64,000 nt of DNA. Source: Cinnamomum chago (Eukaryota; Streptophyta; Magnoliopsida; Laurales; Lauraceae). Shown in pieces: positions 44,843-58,290 of this stretch (the first letter of the stretch is position 1; each line of letters starts with the position of its first letter). The translations under genes were made by a program, and so were the position numbers. Under the pieces are notes generated by a model. The model searched no databases and was not told where the DNA came from. It saw only the letters and a list, made by a program, of their open reading frames with translations. The stretch lies in contig CP142456.1 of the NCBI GenBank assembly GCA_038049695.1, positions 42,698,001-42,762,000 of the forward strand, in the 5' to 3' direction.

Positions 44843-47800
44843 TTGACGAATCACATGGGATCCAATACCGGGAACACGAAAGCACCATTGTTTGACGGTT
44901 CTAACTACTCCTTCTGGAAAATAAGGATGCAGGCTTACATTAAGTCACTTGGCTATGATGTTTGGGAGGCTGTCAGAGTCGGCTACAACACTTCTTTCAC
45001 ACCCACTGATGTTGCGACGAAGAAGCTAGCAGACAATGACTCCAAGGCGCAGAACGCTCTCTATAGTGGCCTTGTGGACAGCAAACTCGTCAAAGTCATG
45101 ACATGCAAAACGGCCAAAGAAATTTGGGACAAGTTGCAGAATATTCATGAAGGTGATGAAAAAATAAGGAGGCGAAGTTGCAGACTCATCGCTCACAATT
45201 CGAGTCTCTTCGCATGGAGGAAAGCGAGAATGTCGACTCTTACATGCTGCGAGTCAATGAAGTCATCAACGACATCCGCGGACTGGGGGAGGAGATCAAA
45301 GAACCAATCATCGTCAAAAAGGTTCTGAGATCCCTTCATCCTCGGTTCGATTCAAAAGTCTCTGTCGTTAAAGAAGCTAAGGACCTAAATGCCTTCTCCA
45401 TGGAAGAGCTCCATGGTTCTTTGACTGCCTATGAGATGCGGACAGGCAAGACGTCTTCATCCGATAGAGAAGCCGCCTTCAAAGTACAGAAAAAGGCAAA
45501 AGAAGCTGTTGATCATGAAGGTGATTCTGATGATGATGAACTTGAGGCTCAACTTGTCAGAAAGTTGAAAAAGGGGAGCAACGGCAAATACAAAGGGAAG
45601 CTACCCTTTAAATGCTTCAACTGTGGCGGTGTCGGCCACTTTGCAGCGAAGTGTCCACTCAAGGACGATGACAATGACTCTTATTCTGATAAGAGTCAAA
45701 GGAAGAAAAGCTTCAGAAAAAGGGGCAAAACAAAAGCTTCATAAGCCAAAACAACGACATCGCGTCTGAAACTTCAAACGACAATGACTCAGCTGAGTCA
45801 ACGGAAGCCCTCTTCATGGTCACTGTTGAAGAGGAAGAGGAGCAAGAGCTGGAAGCTGAGGAAGATGAGGCGGAGGTCAATCTTGAAGGAGAAATTGTAG
45901 CCGCACTTGAAGAACTAAATTTGGAGAGAAAGTCCGGTAAGAAAAATCTGAAAATCCTCCGTGAATTTGAAAGCACTGTTGTTGTTCTAAAAACTCAAGT
46001 AGAAGAATTTAAGAGGACCATAGAAGTCCTAGAAAACCAAATCAGTACTAAAACCGAGGAGGTTGTGAAACTTGAGAATGAGATCCTTGGAGCAAGGGCT
46101 GAAAATATAAAACTTAATCAAACGCTCAAGGCGCTCCAAGCGATCAATGGAACATTGAAGCTAAATAACATGCTGAAAGTTCAAAGGCTTCCCCACATCA
46201 GATTCAGTCTAGGATTTGAGGCCGGAGAATCCTCCAATGTTGTACCCCCTAAGTTTGTGAAACAATCTACTGTACCTCTCAAGGCTGTGAAGCTCCAAAC
46301 CCAGCCTAGGAATGAGACTATACATGTGAAGAGGTTTGTGAAGTCTAACCAGCCATCCAAGAAACAAAGAAAGTTCAGATTTTATGGTTATTGTTTCCAT
46401 TGTAATAAATATGGACATAAAATGGCTGAATGTGGACTTTATGTTAAAACTAGTATGATTGTAACTAGGAACCCTTTCTCAGTCCTAAGTAGCCACAAAA
46501 TTGAGTGCCATAAGTGTTATAATTATCGACACTTGGCTAGGGACTGTAGCTTACATATTGCTAACCAGTTTCAGGTTAAGAAAGAACCCAAGCTGGTCAA
46601 GGTTTGGAGGGTGAAGAAAAGGGCAGAAAAACCCAAAGAATCCTTCATTGTGCAAACAGCATTCAATGCACAAAAGAAGGCAGCGCCATGGGTCCTTGAT
46701 CGTGGTTGTTTCAGCCATATGACTGGTGATAAGGAGAAATTCATCAAGCTACAACAGTACGAAGGCGGATCGGTAAAGTTTGGCAACAACGACGCCGCCA
46801 AAATTTGCGGTAAAGGTACTATTCAATTAAAGGCAAACAAGATCAGATTAGATGATGTGTTGTATGTGTCTGGACTGAGACACAATTCACTTAGCGTGAG
46901 CCAGATCTGTGACAAAGGTCACGAGGTCATCTTCACGAAGAACGGGTTCGCTATTAAGAAGTGCAGCAGCGGCAAAATAGTGGCCACTGGGTCCAGGACT
47001 GATGGAAATCTCTACATATTGTCGGACGGGTCTGAAAAGACTTGTTTGATGAGTTGGGCAGAGGAAAGCTGGTTGTGGCACAAGCGCCTCGGGCATCTAA
47101 GCTTTAACAATCTGTCAAAGATTTGCAACACAAAGGCGGTGAGAGGTATGTCTACGATAGAGAAGCCTTCCAACCCTGTTTGCGATTCTTGTCAAAAGGC
47201 AAAGCAAACGAGGGTGGTATTCAAGACAAAGGAACATCACACGAAGAAACCTCTTGAACTTGTGCACACTGATCTCTGCGGACCAATGCGAACTCAAAGC
47301 ACCAACGGAGATAAGTATTTCATGTTGTGCATTGATGACTATACTCGCATGACATGGGTATTATTTCTTAAGCATAAGCATCAAGCACTTGATCGTTTTA
47401 AAGTGTTTAAAGCACAGGTTGAGAATTTTCTTGGGAAGCGAATCAAGACCTTAAGGTCAGATCGTGGTGGCAAATTCACATCTGAAGAATTCACTAAGTA
47501 CTGTGAACATCATGGGATTCAAAGACAATATTCAGCCCCTAGAACTCCATGGCAAAACGGAGTTGTTGAACGCAAAAATCATACCGTGCAAGAGATGGCA
47601 CGCACTATGCTGGCAGAAAGTAAATTGGCTGATATATATTGGAAGGAAGCAGTCCATACGGCGGTATACATTCAGAATCGATGCATGATCAGGCGACATG
47701 AAGACAAAAAACCATATGAATTATGGTTTGGACGGAAAGCTTTAGTCAAGCACTTCAAGATATTTGGCAGCAAGTGCTTCATCAAGCGACTTGAACAGAA

Positions 47801-49711
47801 TCTGGGAAAATTTGAAGAAAGGGCTGATGATGGTATATTTCTGGGTTACTCCTCCACTAGCAAGGCATATAGGTGTCTTAACAAAAGGACCAGAAAAATT
47901 GTAGAAAGTGTTGATGTTAAAATTGACGAACATTATGAGCCCATGCATGTAACCAGTGAAGAAAGTCCAGTTTATGAGGACTTCTCTGAGTCGGATGATG
48001 AAAGGACTGAACCTAATGATTCTAGGGAATCAAGGGAAGGTTCAGAAGTTACTACTCCTAGGAAGCATAGAACTTGGGTGGAACAACATCCTAAGGATCA
48101 AATAATTGGAAATCCTAAGGCTGGTGTTCAAACTAGGCAAAGTGTAGTCAATAATTACTCACTTGTGTCAACAATCGAACCCAAGACCGTGGCTGAAGCT
48201 AGTCTTGATGAGAGCTGGTTAAAGGCTATGCATGAGGAGTTAGGGCAAATGGAAAAGAACTCCACTTGGGATTTAGTCCCTAGCCCCGCTTATAAGAATG
48301 TGATAGGCACAAAATGGGTCTTTAGGAATAAGCTCAATGAAGATGGTCATGTTGTGAGAAACAAGGCAAGGCTGGTGTGTAAAGGCTATGCTCAAGTTGA
48401 GGGCATAGATTTTGAAGAGACCTTTGCACCGGTGGCTCGCCTGGAAGCTATTAGTATGTTCCTTGCATTGGCTGCATACAAGAACTTCAAAGTGTTTCAG
48501 ATGGATGTAAAGTCAGCCTTTTTAAATGGGCTACTTGAGGAAGAGGTATACATTGAACAACCAGACGGTTTTCTCCTGAGCAACAGTTCAAAACAGGTGT
48601 GTAAGTTGAGGAAGGCTTTATATGGCCTGAAACAAGCATCGAGGGCCTGGTATGCATGGCTGGATAGTTATCTTCGCAAGATCGGCTTCGGCAAAGGTCT
48701 AGTTGACAGCAACCTCTATTTTAAAACAGAGCAAAGCAAACAGCTCGTTGTCATAGTTTATGTTGACGACATAATATTTGGCGGCAACGACGAAGAGTTA
48801 TGCAGAAACTTCGCTGAAGAGATGAAGTGTGAATTTGAGATGTCCATTCTTGGAGAACTGGGTTTCTTCCTTGGTCTCCAAGTGCAACAGCTGAAGCATG
48901 GTATCTTCATATCACAGTTGAAGTACATTAAGGAGATGCTGAAACGGTTCAACATGGAAGACAGCAAGCCGGTAAGCATGCCTATGTCCACGAACACAAA
49001 GCTAAGCAAAGACGACAAGGCTCCATCAGTTGATCACACAACTTATAGATCAATGATAGGGAGCTTGCTCTATTTAACAGCTACAAGACAGGACATTTTA
49101 CAGGCAATCTGTATGGTGGCAAGATTTTAGGCATCACCAACAGAGGTGCACCTTACAGCAGTGAAGAGGATATTTCGGTATCTAAAGGGTACTATGGAGC
49201 TTGGCATATGGTATCCCAAAGGTAAACCCTTCACTCTTGTTGCATATTTTGACGCCGATTGGGCTGGATGTATAAATGACCGCAAGAGTACAAGCGGAGG
49301 TGCATTCTATCTAGGTGAAAGGCTGGTGGCTTGGCACAGCAAGAAGCAAGATTCAGTATCCCTTTCGACAGCAGAAGCGGAATACATCGCAGCGGCAACT
49401 TGCTGCACGCAAGTGCTATGGATACGGCAAATGCTCTAAGATTTGGAGTTCCGACAAAAGATCCAACGCCAATCCTATGCGACAACACCAGTGTTATCCA
49501 CATATCTAAGAATCCTGTACAACACTCCCGAACGAAGCATGTGGCAATACGCTATCACTTCCTAAAAGAAAACGTTACTAATGGAGAGGTAAAGCTGGAA
49601 TACGTTCCAACGACTGAGCAAGTCGCTGACATCTTCACAAAGCCTCTACCAAAGGAAGTCTTTGAGTATCTCTGGAAAACACTGGGAGTTACTCACTCTC
49701 CCAAGTATTAG
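44843..49711 (+). pseudogene. Copia gag-pol polyprotein, near complete with a few breaks
   Basis: Gag starts MTNHMGSNTGNTKAPLFDGS (44843), with the DGSNYSFWKIRM motif. The frame shifts at about 45160 in an A run and continues to 45744 with the knuckle CFNCGGVGHFAAKC. A third frame (about 45740-49130) holds an acidic coiled coil, two further CCHC knuckles ([28 protein letters not shown]), and the protease site as DRG instead of DSG/DTG (about 46698). Next come the integrase HHCC part ([17 protein letters not shown]), the core with [17 protein letters not shown] and VVERKN, and RT with [22 protein letters not shown] and YVDD (about 48760). A TAG at 49128 replaces a Gln-type codon. RNase H continues in frame (DADWAG, STAEAEYIA) to about 49436, where a last frameshift leads to LCDNTSVIHISKNPV, HFLKENV and a normal end at 49711. 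A dead copy of a once autonomous element; lineage not resolved. Confidence 0.92.
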
Positions 49712-49811
49712 AAGACGTTCTTGAAAAGGGGAGCAAGGTCTTCATGACTTATTTTTTGTTTGCTCCTGCAAGTGCTATCCATAGTCAATATGTTCCAACT
49801 GTTACCAACAA

Positions 49812-49827
49812 TTCCAAAGGGGGAGAT
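49812..49827 (+). other. Polypurine tract of the copia element
   Basis: TTCCAAAGGGGGAGAT immediately before the 3' LTR start TGTTTGAATTTG. Confidence 0.92.
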
Positions 49828-50840
49828 TGTTTGAATTTGAGATGCATTGAAGAAGGTTGTTGAAGTCTCAATCATGTTTTGGTGTTGTAATTGTTGTCAA
49901 CACGTTGTCACAAAAAGTTGCAAACAAGTATGGTGAATAACAGCTAAGGAAAAGAAGAAGAAAAGCAGCAAACTGTAGGACCACAGTAACCTGCAGATTA
50001 TAGGTCGGTCGACCGAATCAATATAGCAGGTCGACCGAGCAGTCGACCGAGTCACTCAGCCGGTCGATCGAGCTGCGTATAGTTTCAAAACAGAAACCAC
50101 GCGAAAAACAGGGGAATCATTTTAATTCGTGTGGGAGTTTCCTAAACCTGTTCTAGCCTTTTGTAATCATGATTTAGGGTTGTCAAAAACCTATAGTAAG
50201 GCATGCTAGGGTGCTTTGAGAATAGATCACCGATTATTAAAGAGAGATTTGTAAGGGTGTGTTCAAGGTAGCAGGGGTGTTGCTATAAGTGCTAAGGAGA
50301 ACCTTTCTACAGCAAGGAGAGAGCATTCCATCAAAGAAGAAGATGTCTTCATCAATGGTCCTCTCCAGATAAGTGGTCTCTCAGCATAGTTATTCAATTC
50401 TATTTGTAAGGGATTAAGAAAAAGGGAGATTGTAGTGAGGAAATAACTGTAAGGGTCCATTCATCTTTTTGTAAGACACCAGTTGGTGCTGGTTGTTGGG
50501 GTTTGGTGATCCCGTCTGTTGGTGCAGATGAATTGTAAAGGGAGTTGTTGCTTCCTAATTAGTGGGTGCTATCTGAATCAAGGGTGGGTGCTCCTTGAAG
50601 TTGCGGCTACAGAATTAATTAGTGCAATACATTCTAAGACAAGCCTCGGATTGGTGTCCGGGTAGTCGTTGCACCGTGGACATAGCCTTAGGGTGAACCA
50701 CGTTAAAATCTTGTGTTCCTATGGTTGCATGCTCACTGTTTTTTATTATTTGGACTTATTTTCATACGCTTTGGAAGCTTTGAGATATCACTGATTCACC
50801 CCCCCCCCCCCTCCCTCTCAGTGATCGTGTGATTCTAACA
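49828..50840 (+). repeat. 3' LTR of the copia element
   Basis: 1013 bp, ending gattctaaca, followed by the TSD. Palindromes as in the 5' LTR at about 50005-50075. Confidence 0.93.
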
Positions 50841-50845
50841 CAAAT

Positions 50846-53301
50846 TGTACAATTGCCTGAAACCAATTTTAAAATAGAAAAGTATCTCAAGATCTCTAAA
50901 ATGCTTGTTTCAACATATATTGACATGAAACACATTTCAAAGCAGAGGACTAGACCAGAATCCCCTTAAAAATCCTAGAGTGATCCAGCCCGCTCTTTTA
51001 TCTAGTTATAGGCTATTGATCGCACGAAATATGTTGTTTGTCCGTTACGAAAGGATTTGAATCCCACGAGATTAGTTACTAAGTCCTAATTTTTCTTAAA
51101 CATGTTTTAGAGTAAATAGAAATCACAGAAATTTCTAGAGTGCGTCTTTGAACCGTGAATTGTGTGTAACGCGGTTTACCTCCTTCATTTTCACAGAGAC
51201 GAATAGGAAATCTCCTTCGAACTGCTCGAAGCAAAGGTCTCAATGTTAGACAACCCCGATCCCCTGCAACATGTTCCTTACCCTAAAACAACGCGAAATC
51301 CATTTGAAAGAAAAACGTATCTTAGAGCATCCTAAATTACATATTTCAGCCAGCAATCATAAAAATTGCAATTCAAAGTAAAATACTAAACCATAATTGA
51401 CCGACATGATGCTTCTTCATCCAAATATGCGTTGTTGACCACACCGTATACGTTTTCCTAGGGCCGAATAGAACGTGATTTTATTTTAAAATTGCCCTCG
51501 AACTGCCCGAAGCACGCATTTCGATCCTAACAATCCAAAATCCCACTTAAAAGAGTTTCAAACCCTAAAATCGCCTGCAACCAATTTTAAATAGAAAAGT
51601 ATCTAAAGATATCTAAAATACATGTTTCAGTATAGAATCACATGAAAGGCATTTCAAAGCAAAAGACTAGACCAGAATACCCTTAAATATCGTAGAATCA
51701 TCCAACACGCGGTTTTACCTAGTTACAGGCTATTCATTGCACGAAATACGTTTGTCCCTTATGAACGGGCATGAATACCACGAGATTAGTTATTAAGTCC
51801 TAATTTTTCTTAAACAAGTTTTAGAGTAAATAGATATCACAAAATTTAATAAAGGGCATCTGTCAACCGCGAATTGCTTTAAATGCGGTTTACCCCCAAC
51901 ATTTTCGCAGAGACGGCTAGGAAATCCCCTTCGAACCGCTCAAAGCACGGGTTTCAATCTTACCCAACCCAAATCCTGCTAACACATTCTTAACCCTAGA
52001 ATCATGCGAAACCCATTTGAAAGAAAAGTGTTTCTTAGAATATCCGAAAATGCATATTTCAGCCAAGAATTATAATAATAAGCAATTCAAAATAAAAGAT
52101 GAAACCATAATTCCCTGACATGCCCTAGAATCACCCAGCATGTGTTTTCATCCAAATATACGCTATTGATCGCACCAAATATGGTTCTTCAGCACGTCTT
52201 TGAACCGCAAATTGCGTGAAACACGGTTAGGAGCCAATATCTTCTTACAGCCGTATCAAACGCGATCTCTTATTAAAATAGCCCTAGAGCTACCTGAAGC
52301 ACACGCTTCGGTCCTAAACAACCCTAAATCCTATTTAAAGGGTTTCAAAATGTACAATCGCCTGAAACCAGTTCTAAATAGAAAAGTATCTCAAGATGTG
52401 TAAAATGCATGTTTCAGCATATATTCACATGAAACACCTTTCAAAAACAGCTCAGAATCAAATCAGAATACACCTTAAACCTTAATTTTCGTGAAACTCG
52501 TTTTAAAGGAAAACGACATCTCAGAATTTTGCTGAGCGCATCTTTGAAATACGAATTGCGTGAAATGTGGTTTGGAGCCAACATTTTCCTGCAGACGCAT
52601 ATAATGCGATTTCATATTAAAATAGCCCTCGAACTACCCGAAGTACGTGCTTCGTTCTTAAACAACCCAGATCCGATTAAAAGAGTTTCAAACTGTACAA
52701 TCGCCTTAAACCAATTTTAAAATAAAAAAGTATCTCAAGATCTCTAAAATGCATGTTTCAGCATAGAATCACATGAAACGCATTTCAATGCCAAAGAGTA
52801 GACCAAAATACCCTTAAATATCCTAGAATCATCCCACGCGCGGTTTTACCTAGTTACAGGCTATTCATTCCACAAAATACGTTTATCCTTTAAAAACGGG
52901 CATGAATACCATCAGATTAGTTATTAAGTCCTAATTTTTCTTAAACTAGTTTTAGAGTAAATACATATCACATAATTTAATAGAGCGCATCTGTCAACTG
53001 CGAATTGTGCGAAATGTGATTTACCCCTAACATTTTCGCAGAGACGGCTAGGAAATCCCCTTCAAACCGCTCGAAGCACGGGTTTCAGTCTTACACAACC
53101 CCGATCCCTGTAACACATTCTTAACCCTAGAATCACCCGAAACCCATTTAAAAGAAAAGCGTTTCTTAGAATGTCTTAAAAGGAATATTTCAGCCAAGAA
53201 TTGTAAAAAAAAAAAAAAAAAAAAACAATTCAAAATAAAAGACGAAACCATAATTCAACGACATGCCCTAGAATCACCGAGCATGTGTTTTCATCCAAAT
53301 A
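50846..53301 (+). repeat. Satellite array segment 4
   Basis: Anchors at 51141 (B), a short C near 51455, 51854 (D), 52192 (E), 52534 (F) and 52983 (D-like). The spacings 713, 338, 342 and 449 repeat those of segments 2 and 3, except that after F a D-type unit follows instead of B and C. It contains a poly-A of about 20 near 53207. Confidence 0.87.
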
Positions 53302-56300
53302 TGTTGGAAATAGGTTGGCCATTCAGATAGGTTTCAAAAACTTTCGATCCACTTAATACAGGAATCAACTATCTAGAAGGCAATAAACCCAATTCAGGAT
53401 GCAATCCCTCAAACTCATAAATCATGTACAGCAATATAACCTATCTAGAAGATAGAAAACAACACCTAAACATGCAACCACGAAATCCACAACATACAAG
53501 GATGTAGATTATACCTTTGGAGCTTAGTTGTGCTCTAATGGAGAATTTGAATTCTTTCTTTGATGATGAACACCTTCACTAATCAAATCAGAATCTCCAA
53601 CACCTTTTCATCTTCCACGCTATGACCCGTATCAGATTCTCTTTTCTCAAGAAGATGGTGGAATCTCCAAGAGAAAACCATAAAGGAAACTAGAAGAGAA
53701 CTAGAAGAGCGAGAAAGAGAGGGAGAGAGAGAGAGAGAGAGAGATGGGCGTCTGCAACACTTGCACTCAATGGGCTGGGCGTGAATCTCCTCTATGTAAT
53801 TATATATTGGACGTCCAAGCCACTTCTCTCCTCTTTTATACCACTTAAGCAACCTCCTCTTACTAATTGAAATAGAAGTCTTACTTCTATAATAATTAGT
53901 TGCTTACTAAATCACAGTTAGAAGTCTTACTTCAAATATGATTAGTAACTTCCTCTTTATCTAATTAAAATAGAAGTCTCACTTCCATTAATAATTAGTA
54001 ACTTACTATTACCACTATTAGAAGTCTCACTTCAAATAAAAATAGTAACTTTCTATTTCCTTTTAGAGTTCTACTATAATTAGTATCTTTCTAATACCTT
54101 GGGCTAGCGTGGGGACCACTAGGGATTCCATAGAAAGCTGGCTCCAACTGGGACACGCGACTTCACATCTCATGTGCAATCTGGGCCCACAGTTAATTGT
54201 AAATAACTCCACTATATAAATGCAATTGAACTCCAATCTTAGGAATATATTACAATGAAGACCCTAAACTTCCCAATTACTACAAGTAGGCCCCTCCATC
54301 TATATCCATGGATCAATTGGACATGTCCACCAAAATAGATCAATATCTTATTATCCTTGAGCCCCAATTAATTATATCGATCATTTGGTACCGATCCAAT
54401 TAACTCTTAATTGGAATGGGTGCGCACTTACCAATGATAAATCCATTAATTGGCACAAGGGGATAATAAAGATAGATTCCATCTTGACCATTGAATGTTC
54501 CCACAGCTCTACTACCACGTACCCAAATCACCGAGGTGTTGACCTACAATTGGCCTCAGTCATTGGTGACTCAAAGAAAATGAATAGATAGAAAACTTGA
54601 GTTCATTAATTGTTGGAAAATAGGTGGGCCATTCAGATAGGTTTCAAAAACTTTTGATCCACTTAATGCAGGAATCAACTATCTAGAAGGCAATAAACCC
54701 AATTCAGGATGCAATCCCTCAAACTCATAAATCATGTACAGCAATATAACCTATCTAGAAGATAGAAAACAACACCTAAACATGCAACCACGAAATCCAC
54801 AACATACAAGGATGTAGATTATACCTTTGGAGCTTAGTTGTGCTCTAATGGAGAATTTGAATTCTTTCTTTGATGATGAACACCTTCACTAATCAAATCA
54901 GAATCTCCAACACCTTTTGATCTTCCATGCTATGACCCGTATCAGATTCTCTTTTCTCAAGAAGATGGTGGAATCTCCAAGAGAAAAACCCTAGAGGAAA
55001 ATAGAAGAGAAACTAGAAGAGGGAAGTGATGTGCAAAACCTTGCACAAGAGGGGAAGATGATGATGGGCATAAATCCCTAGGTGGAATCAATGCATGGGA
55101 CGTCCAAGCCTCCTCTCTCTCCTTTTATAACACTTAAGCAACCTCCTCTTACTGATTGAAATAGAAGTCTTACTTCCATAACAATTAGTTGCTTACCAAA
55201 TCACAATTAGAAGTCTTACTTCAAATATGATTAGTAACTTCCTCTTTTACTAATTAAAATAGAAGTCTCACTTCCATTAATAATTAGTAACTTACTATTA
55301 TCACTATTAGAAGTCTCACTTCAAATAGAAATAGTAACTTTCTATTTCCTTTTAGAGTTCTACTATAATTAGTATCTTTCTAATATCTTGGGCTAGCGTG
55401 GGGACCACTAGGGATTCCTTAGAAAGATGGCTCCAACTGGGACACGTGACCCCACATCTCATGTGCAATCCGGGCCCACAGTTAATTGCAAATAACTCCA
55501 CTATATAAATGCAATTGCACTCCAGTCTTAGGAATAAATTACAATGAAGACCCTAAACTTCCACATTACCACAAGTAGGCCCCTCCATCTATATCCATGG
55601 ATCAATTGGACCTGTCCAGCAAATTAGATCCATATCTTATTATTCTTGAGCCCCAATTAATTATAATGATCATTTGGTACCGATCCAATTAACTCTTAAT
55701 TGGAATGGGTGCGCACTTACCAATGATAAATCCATTAATTGGCACAAGGGGATATTAAAGATAGATTTCATCTTGACCATTGAATGTTCCCACAGCTCTA
55801 CTATCACGTACCCAAATCACCGAGGTGTTGACCTACAACTGGCCTCACTCATTAGTGACTCAAAGCAAAATGAATAGATAGAAACTTGAGTTCATTAATG
55901 TCTCAGGATTGTGAGCCTATTTCTAGGGAATTATGAGAGCATACCTTAAAGTAAAGACAGTGTATATAAGGTACATCTCATGGTCCTTCAATACATCCAA
56001 TGTACCAGCACCATGATCCAGAATCTTACATTCTGATGATCAAGAGAAATCACACTATTGATCAAAGTGTTGCAACCTTGTCAGATGAGATGCCCAATCT
56101 CATCACTGGTTGTGAAGATATTTAAGTATAAGATTTGCAATACATGTCTCATGTATGTGGATCTCATCCACACACATTTATTACATCTAGTATACTTATG
56201 GACTCCGATTCATCTCATGAATCATTATGTCATTTGTATTGGTTATGTGCAAGTATATAATTAAACACCATTCATCTCATGAAAAGAAAACATGATTGTA

Positions 56301-56850
56301 CTGATAAATAAGGAAATTAATGAATTTATTACATCATATACTTGGTATTGAGGCCATAAAACTAACACATTAATGTCTCAGGATTATGAGCCTATTGCTA
56401 GGGAGTTATGAGAGCAGACCTTAAAATAAAGACAGTGTACATAAGGTGTTTCTCATGGTCCTTCAATACATCCAATGTACCAGCACCATGATCCAGAATC
56501 TTACATTCCGATGATCGAGACAAATCACAGTATTTCATAGTGATCAAAGTGCTGCAACATTGTCAAATGAGATGCCCAATCTCATCACTGGTTGTGAAGA
56601 TATTTAAGTATAAGATTTGCAATACATGTCTCCTGTATGTGGATCTCATCCATGCACATGTATTACATCTAGTATACTTGTGGACTCCGATTCATCTCAT
56701 AAACCATTATGTCATTCGTATTAGTTATGTGCAAACAAGTAATAAAACACCATTCTTCTCATTAAAGGAAAGCAATTATATATATAGATAAATAAAGAAA
56801 TTAATCAATTTATTACATCATATACTGGTATTGTGACCATAAAACTAACA
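53302..56850 (-). mobile_element. LTR-C element (copy 2), interrupted by copy 3
   Basis: It begins on the + strand tgttggaaataggttggcc (53302) and ends ataaaactaaca (56850). It is split at 54610/56368 by another copy of the same family. Satellite text breaks at catccaaata and resumes with tatgctattgatcgcacc, which confirms an insertion, although a clean TSD is not visible (aaata against gtata). A - strand TATA-like tataaaag (near 53834) suggests orientation. No interior or coding sequence was found. Confidence 0.75.
54611..56367 (-). mobile_element. LTR-C element (copy 3), nested in copy 2
   Basis: It starts tgttggaaaataggtgggcc and ends ataaaactaaca. It is flanked by cattaat on both sides (54604-54610 and 56368-56374). 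This could be a 7-bp duplication, or a 5-bp TTAAT if the element ends two bases later at ACACA. It has the same orientation as copy 2. The first 400 bp are nearly identical to copy 2. Confidence 0.8.
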
Positions 56851-57012
56851 GTATATGCTATTGATCGCACCAAATACGGTTCTTCAGCACGTCTTTGAAC
56901 CGCGAATTACGTGAAATGCAGGTTGGAGCCAATATCTTCCTATAGCCGCATCAAACGCGATTTCATATTAAAATAGCCCTCGAACAACCCAAAAAACACG
57001 CTTCGGACTCAA
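56851..57012 (+). repeat. Satellite array segment 5 (E unit)
   Basis: It resumes the monomer cut at 53301 and contains an E-type anchor at 56889. Corrected for the insertion, the distance to the previous anchor is about 357, about 15 bp longer than usual because of the poly-A near 53207. It ends inside the unit at cttcggactcaaa. Confidence 0.8.
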
Positions 57013-57070
57013 ATAATCAAAGGAAACCCCAAAACAAAATGATGACGAGACTCAAGAACCCGCCCGACGT

Positions 57071-57162
57071 CTAGATGACATCGTCGGGCTGCCACTCTCT
57101 CACAGGGGTTGGCTCACAAGCCTCCTCCTGACGCTCCTCCTCAAAGGCAACGTCTCCTGCAC
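57071..57162 (-). other. Conserved exon-like frame in LTR-B copy 6
   Basis: After acceptor-like GTGCCTAG, 30 codons run to TAG and include FEEERQEEACEP and REWQPDDVI. Although this copy is the most diverged, the length, frame and stop are kept. Confidence 0.5.
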
Positions 57163-58063
57163 CTAGGCACCAACAAACAAGGGTCAAACACAACGGTTTG
57201 GCAGGTAATCAATTTAGGTGCAAGCATGAAACAATAAACATTTTAGAACACATATAAGCAAATCTCTTATTTAAAATACTACAATGACTGAGATACATTT
57301 TCGAGAATACATACGAAGCTGAGATACTAAAACAAACTAGCATGAGTACATAATATATCATGAATAGTCATCATCCACAAAGAGCTCATCCTTTCTCTAT
57401 CATTTATATAATGAAAAGAGCAAGCACGCACGACAAGCATGATATACATAATATAATCACGACACGATTTCCCACAAAGACGGGAATTCCGGCCCCGGAA
57501 CCGGACACGCACGATGTGTAATAAATACATGACCAATCTGCAGACAGTCCACATGTTTAAGGACCCCCAGACAGTGGATCAAACTGAAAGGGCAGTCCAA
57601 GCTCAGTGGTGTTTACTTAATTCATGAATGCACAAAACACGTGAAACACTATCAAAACATGTCGAGATAAAAAGGGGGAAATCACTTATCAAAACACGAT
57701 GAACACGACTAGCAAGGCATAATTAATATGCATAACACGCTTAGGAAGTGATCCCCTTTTTCATGAAACAATTCTTCAAAACAAGCTTATACTTGAAATC
57801 CAACACTATTACTCGATGGTACCTATCGTACCAAAACGGAATTCAAACACGAAATCTGACAAGCATGTTTTAAGGCTGCTAATTGACCTTTGTGTAATTG
57901 GGACCCCAAATGTCGGAATATATAAGAATTGGTGTCCCCGAAGTTGGGTTGCATTTCGAAGTTCCATTTACACAATGTCAAGTCAAAACCCTTAACATAG
58001 TCTAGTTTTTCAACCTTCGAGAAAATATAGAAAATGAATAATTCTTCTTCCTGAATCTGGCAG

Positions 58064-58290
58064 GTTCGCTCGAGCGAACTTTATAAGGTGATGACACTTC
58101 GCTCGAGCGAGACAGTTCGCTCGAGCGGATAATAAGTGCGCTCGAACGGACAGCTCTCTGTCTTGCTCCAGATTATACAGAGGGCAGTTCGCTCGAGCGG
58201 ACAATAGGGTCGCTCAAGCGAACAGCTCTCTGTCTGCGCTCGGACCAAACAGAGGCTTGGTCGCTCGAGCAGGCCCAAGGGTCGCTCGAG
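58064..58290 (-). repeat. Cluster of CTCGAGCG palindromes in LTR-B copy 6
   Basis: About eight copies of ttcgctcgagcga and variants in about 225 bp. Confidence 0.75.

Larger units (their letters stand above)
43779..50840 (+). mobile_element. Full-length Ty1/copia element, defective
   Basis: LTRs at 43779-44786 and 49828-50840, TSD CAAAC/CAAAT (43774-43778, 50841-50845) with one change, initiator Met tRNA primer-binding site and polypurine tract all present. The LTRs differ at roughly 3-4 percent of positions by eye, with the differences concentrated in the first third, so it is much older than the LTR-A element. It is inserted inside a satellite monomer: gtttcaaac to the left joins tgtacaattgcctg to the right. 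Confidence 0.95.

Noticed and set aside
43779-50840. An env-like extra ORF in the copia element
   Set aside because: Only about 100 bp lies between the end of RNase H (49711) and the polypurine tract, so there is no room for one.
53302-56850. Two direct LTR-C copies as the LTR pair of a complete element
   Set aside because: The second copy starts inside the first and the remainder of the first resumes after it, so this is nesting and not a pair flanking an interior.
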